Shown here: in pieces, positions 63,801 through 64,000 of the stretch
How positions within the stretch are numbered: the stretch's first letter is position 1
Layout: each line of letters opens with the position of its first letter
Origin: Streptomyces niger
GTDB taxonomy: Bacteria; Actinomycetota; Actinomycetes; Streptomycetales; Streptomycetaceae
DNA: 64,000 nt
Assembly: GCF_000718305.1 (NCBI RefSeq)
Contig: NZ_JOFQ01000008.1
Location: 62,001-126,000 of the forward strand
Reading direction: 5' to 3'
Notes under the pieces: model-generated
The model's input: only the letters and a program-made list of their open reading frames with translations
Told to the model about the DNA's origin: nothing
The model's database searches: none
Made by a program: the position numbers and the translations under genes

Positions 63801-64000
63801 CCAGTCGATCCACAGGGGGGCGATGATCAGCAGCAGGGCCCGCACGCCGTCCGCGGCGATCATCGTCCAGCGACGGTCCAAGGGGCCTTCGGGAGCGGTC
63901 AGCGCGGAGAGCGGGCCGAGCAGCACGGCACCGAAGAGCAGCGTCGACAGCAACCGGGCACCGAAGACGGCGGCGACCGCGAAGGCCGCGCCCCGGTATC
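60852..64000 (-). CDS. tmk: Thymidylate kinase fused to an MFS-like membrane domain (5' end beyond window)
   Basis: About 1049 codons are visible; the frame continues off the right edge, so the start is not in the window. The visible N-terminal part is MFS-type with about ten membrane segments. Then comes thymidylate kinase: P-loop FIALEGGDGAGKSTQ, TREPG, DRYIDSSVAYQGAGR (DRY motif) and the LID-type region. A highly charged Glu/Arg/Lys/Ala helix of about 140 residues follows, then an acidic, disordered tail with ADETAVLP repeats. It makes dTDP from dTMP. The layout is known in Streptomyces, while ordinary Tmk is about 210 residues. Confidence 0.92.
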   Translation of the reverse strand, partial: YRGAAFAVAAVFGARLLSTLLFGAVLLGPLSALTAPEGPLDRRWTMIAADGVRALLLIIAPLWIDWLPDNALACVLITAFVTGVAERFWTVCRESAAPALLPAPPAEGDAVRPQPDHHDALRRLFLRTGFVSLPIAAAGLLLVTLLGNALGAGIAWFHTHQAALGSYVAAGLFAASVSILYFLAFPGSRTPRPRSPLEGLRRPKSGTGVDKGRTGAIPLLVLACAAVAAAIAAAVALSVLHVRDLGGGPVGFALFVLALSGGPVLGIRGAGKILPGFSRRRLLALAVAVTGLALLAMGLVPDPTTVLLLALLAGVSAGVAANTGHVLLDQEAEEFRTSRTTEHLHAVVRLAVAPAAIVGPLLAAAIGPHHLGTGSFVFAHGGAAFTLMLVGALLLPVAAWVLGKTDDRQGVPLRRDLREALRGGDPAEAPAATGFFIALEGGDGAGKSTQVEALADWIRAKGHEVVVTREPGATAIGKRLRSIILDVSTSGLSDRAEALMFAADRAEHVNSVIRPALERGAVVITDRYIDSSVAYQGAGRNLAPTEIARISRWATDGLVPHLTVLLDVSPETARERFTEAPDRLESEPAEFHERVRNGFLALAAADPARYLVVNAGQEPEAVTTVVRHRLDQVLPLSETEVEAQAEARKAAEEAARKKAEEEAARKAEEERQERERQEQLARLRAEEEERKRREIEAAKAREAARQAEEARQRAEEARRQAEEERKRREAEEAARKAEQERLRRQHEEEKRLRQEAEERRLEKQRKAEEALLRTEQARLAAASAAEGVHDADAPTTETPVISMRKEPQADTRGTASDAAETVPGGTPRVEMRKEAAPGFGNAPRSGADAADAADAADRDDRTGFDSEETAVLPQPEAAADDDGSGDGRRAPTAGAGAADETAVLPSVRPEDADRSRAADETAVLPPVRSEGPEDRVPSWMFRPDEGGTRRPAGESSVERTAELPQIDPATGLPTHGRPAGQSPYESYAPQQPHPQYEQQQPRPAGRRRPEWAEETPLDDLPTLADELLGPRDTEETEEKEQRGHWGRR

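Noticed and set aside
1..64000. Transposon or prophage
   Set aside because: No transposase, integrase, phage structural gene or flanking terminal repeats were seen; the endonuclease remnant is the only mobile-type element.

Overview
The window is chromosomal DNA of a Streptomyces-type actinomycete. The evidence is very high G+C with strong third-position G/C bias, GTG/TTG starts, a chaplin/rodlin hydrophobic-sheath gene island, an AfsR/SARP regulator, a WhiJ-type XRE/HATPase/DUF397 locus and a TipA homologue. Gene content is mostly core chromosome with accessory patches. Both ends cut genes: a MidA-like methyltransferase at the left and an MFS-thymidylate kinase fusion at the right.

0-14.3 kb: nuoD2 with its upstream methyltransferase; a coiled-coil membrane protein; a glycine betaine/choline-type ABC importer split into a lipoprotein plus two permeases on the minus strand and a divergent CBS-domain ATPase; then the folate cluster (DUF3180 protein, folK, folB, NTF2-like, folP), an MprF/LysX-like lysyltransferase and a membrane-anchored esterase. 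14.3-23.5 kb: a decayed LAGLIDADG/Hint gene that interrupts the usual folE-to-folP order, then folE, ftsH, hpt, tilS, a zincin metalloprotease, a PBP4-type carboxypeptidase and divergent ppa. 23.5-31.5 kb: a ThrE-type exporter, a DedA protein with a long PYGQ-rich tail, a TipA-like MerR regulator with a recognisable 19-bp-spacer promoter, a LysE exporter, a PadR regulator, a DinB-like protein and an aldehyde dehydrogenase.

31.5-36.8 kb: a WhiJ-like locus (XRE regulator, ATP-binding protein, DUF397 protein) carrying three copies of an operator-like motif, followed by the zinc-limitation set of cysteine-free ribosomal proteins (S18, L31, L33, L28, S14) with a CobW-like protein and a Zur-type divergent promoter, then a TatA paralogue. 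36.8-48.4 kb: hydrolase, compact PolA-like polymerase, DeoR regulator, RidA, arylamine N-acetyltransferase, acyltransferase, glycerophosphodiesterase, AfsR-like regulator and a colicin-immunity-like protein.

48.4-55.3 kb: a developmental surface island with two rodlins, one long sortase-anchored chaplin, three short chaplins, several small secreted proteins and a pair of small proteins sharing a TPIYDRLLAEW motif. 55.9-64 kb: a PRC-barrel/DUF2382 stress-type protein, tRNA-Thr(CGU), a tripeptidyl aminopeptidase-like lipoprotein, holB and the tmk fusion.

The most unusual observations are the frameshifted homing-endonuclease/Hint remnant, the TipA homologue in which the thiostrepton-reactive cysteine position is arginine, the repeated operator motif of the WhiJ-like locus, the conserved upstream element placed identically at both rodlin genes, and the Trp/Asp/His-Gly repeat peptide beside the chaplins. 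All family assignments come from reading the translated sequence; no database search was run.
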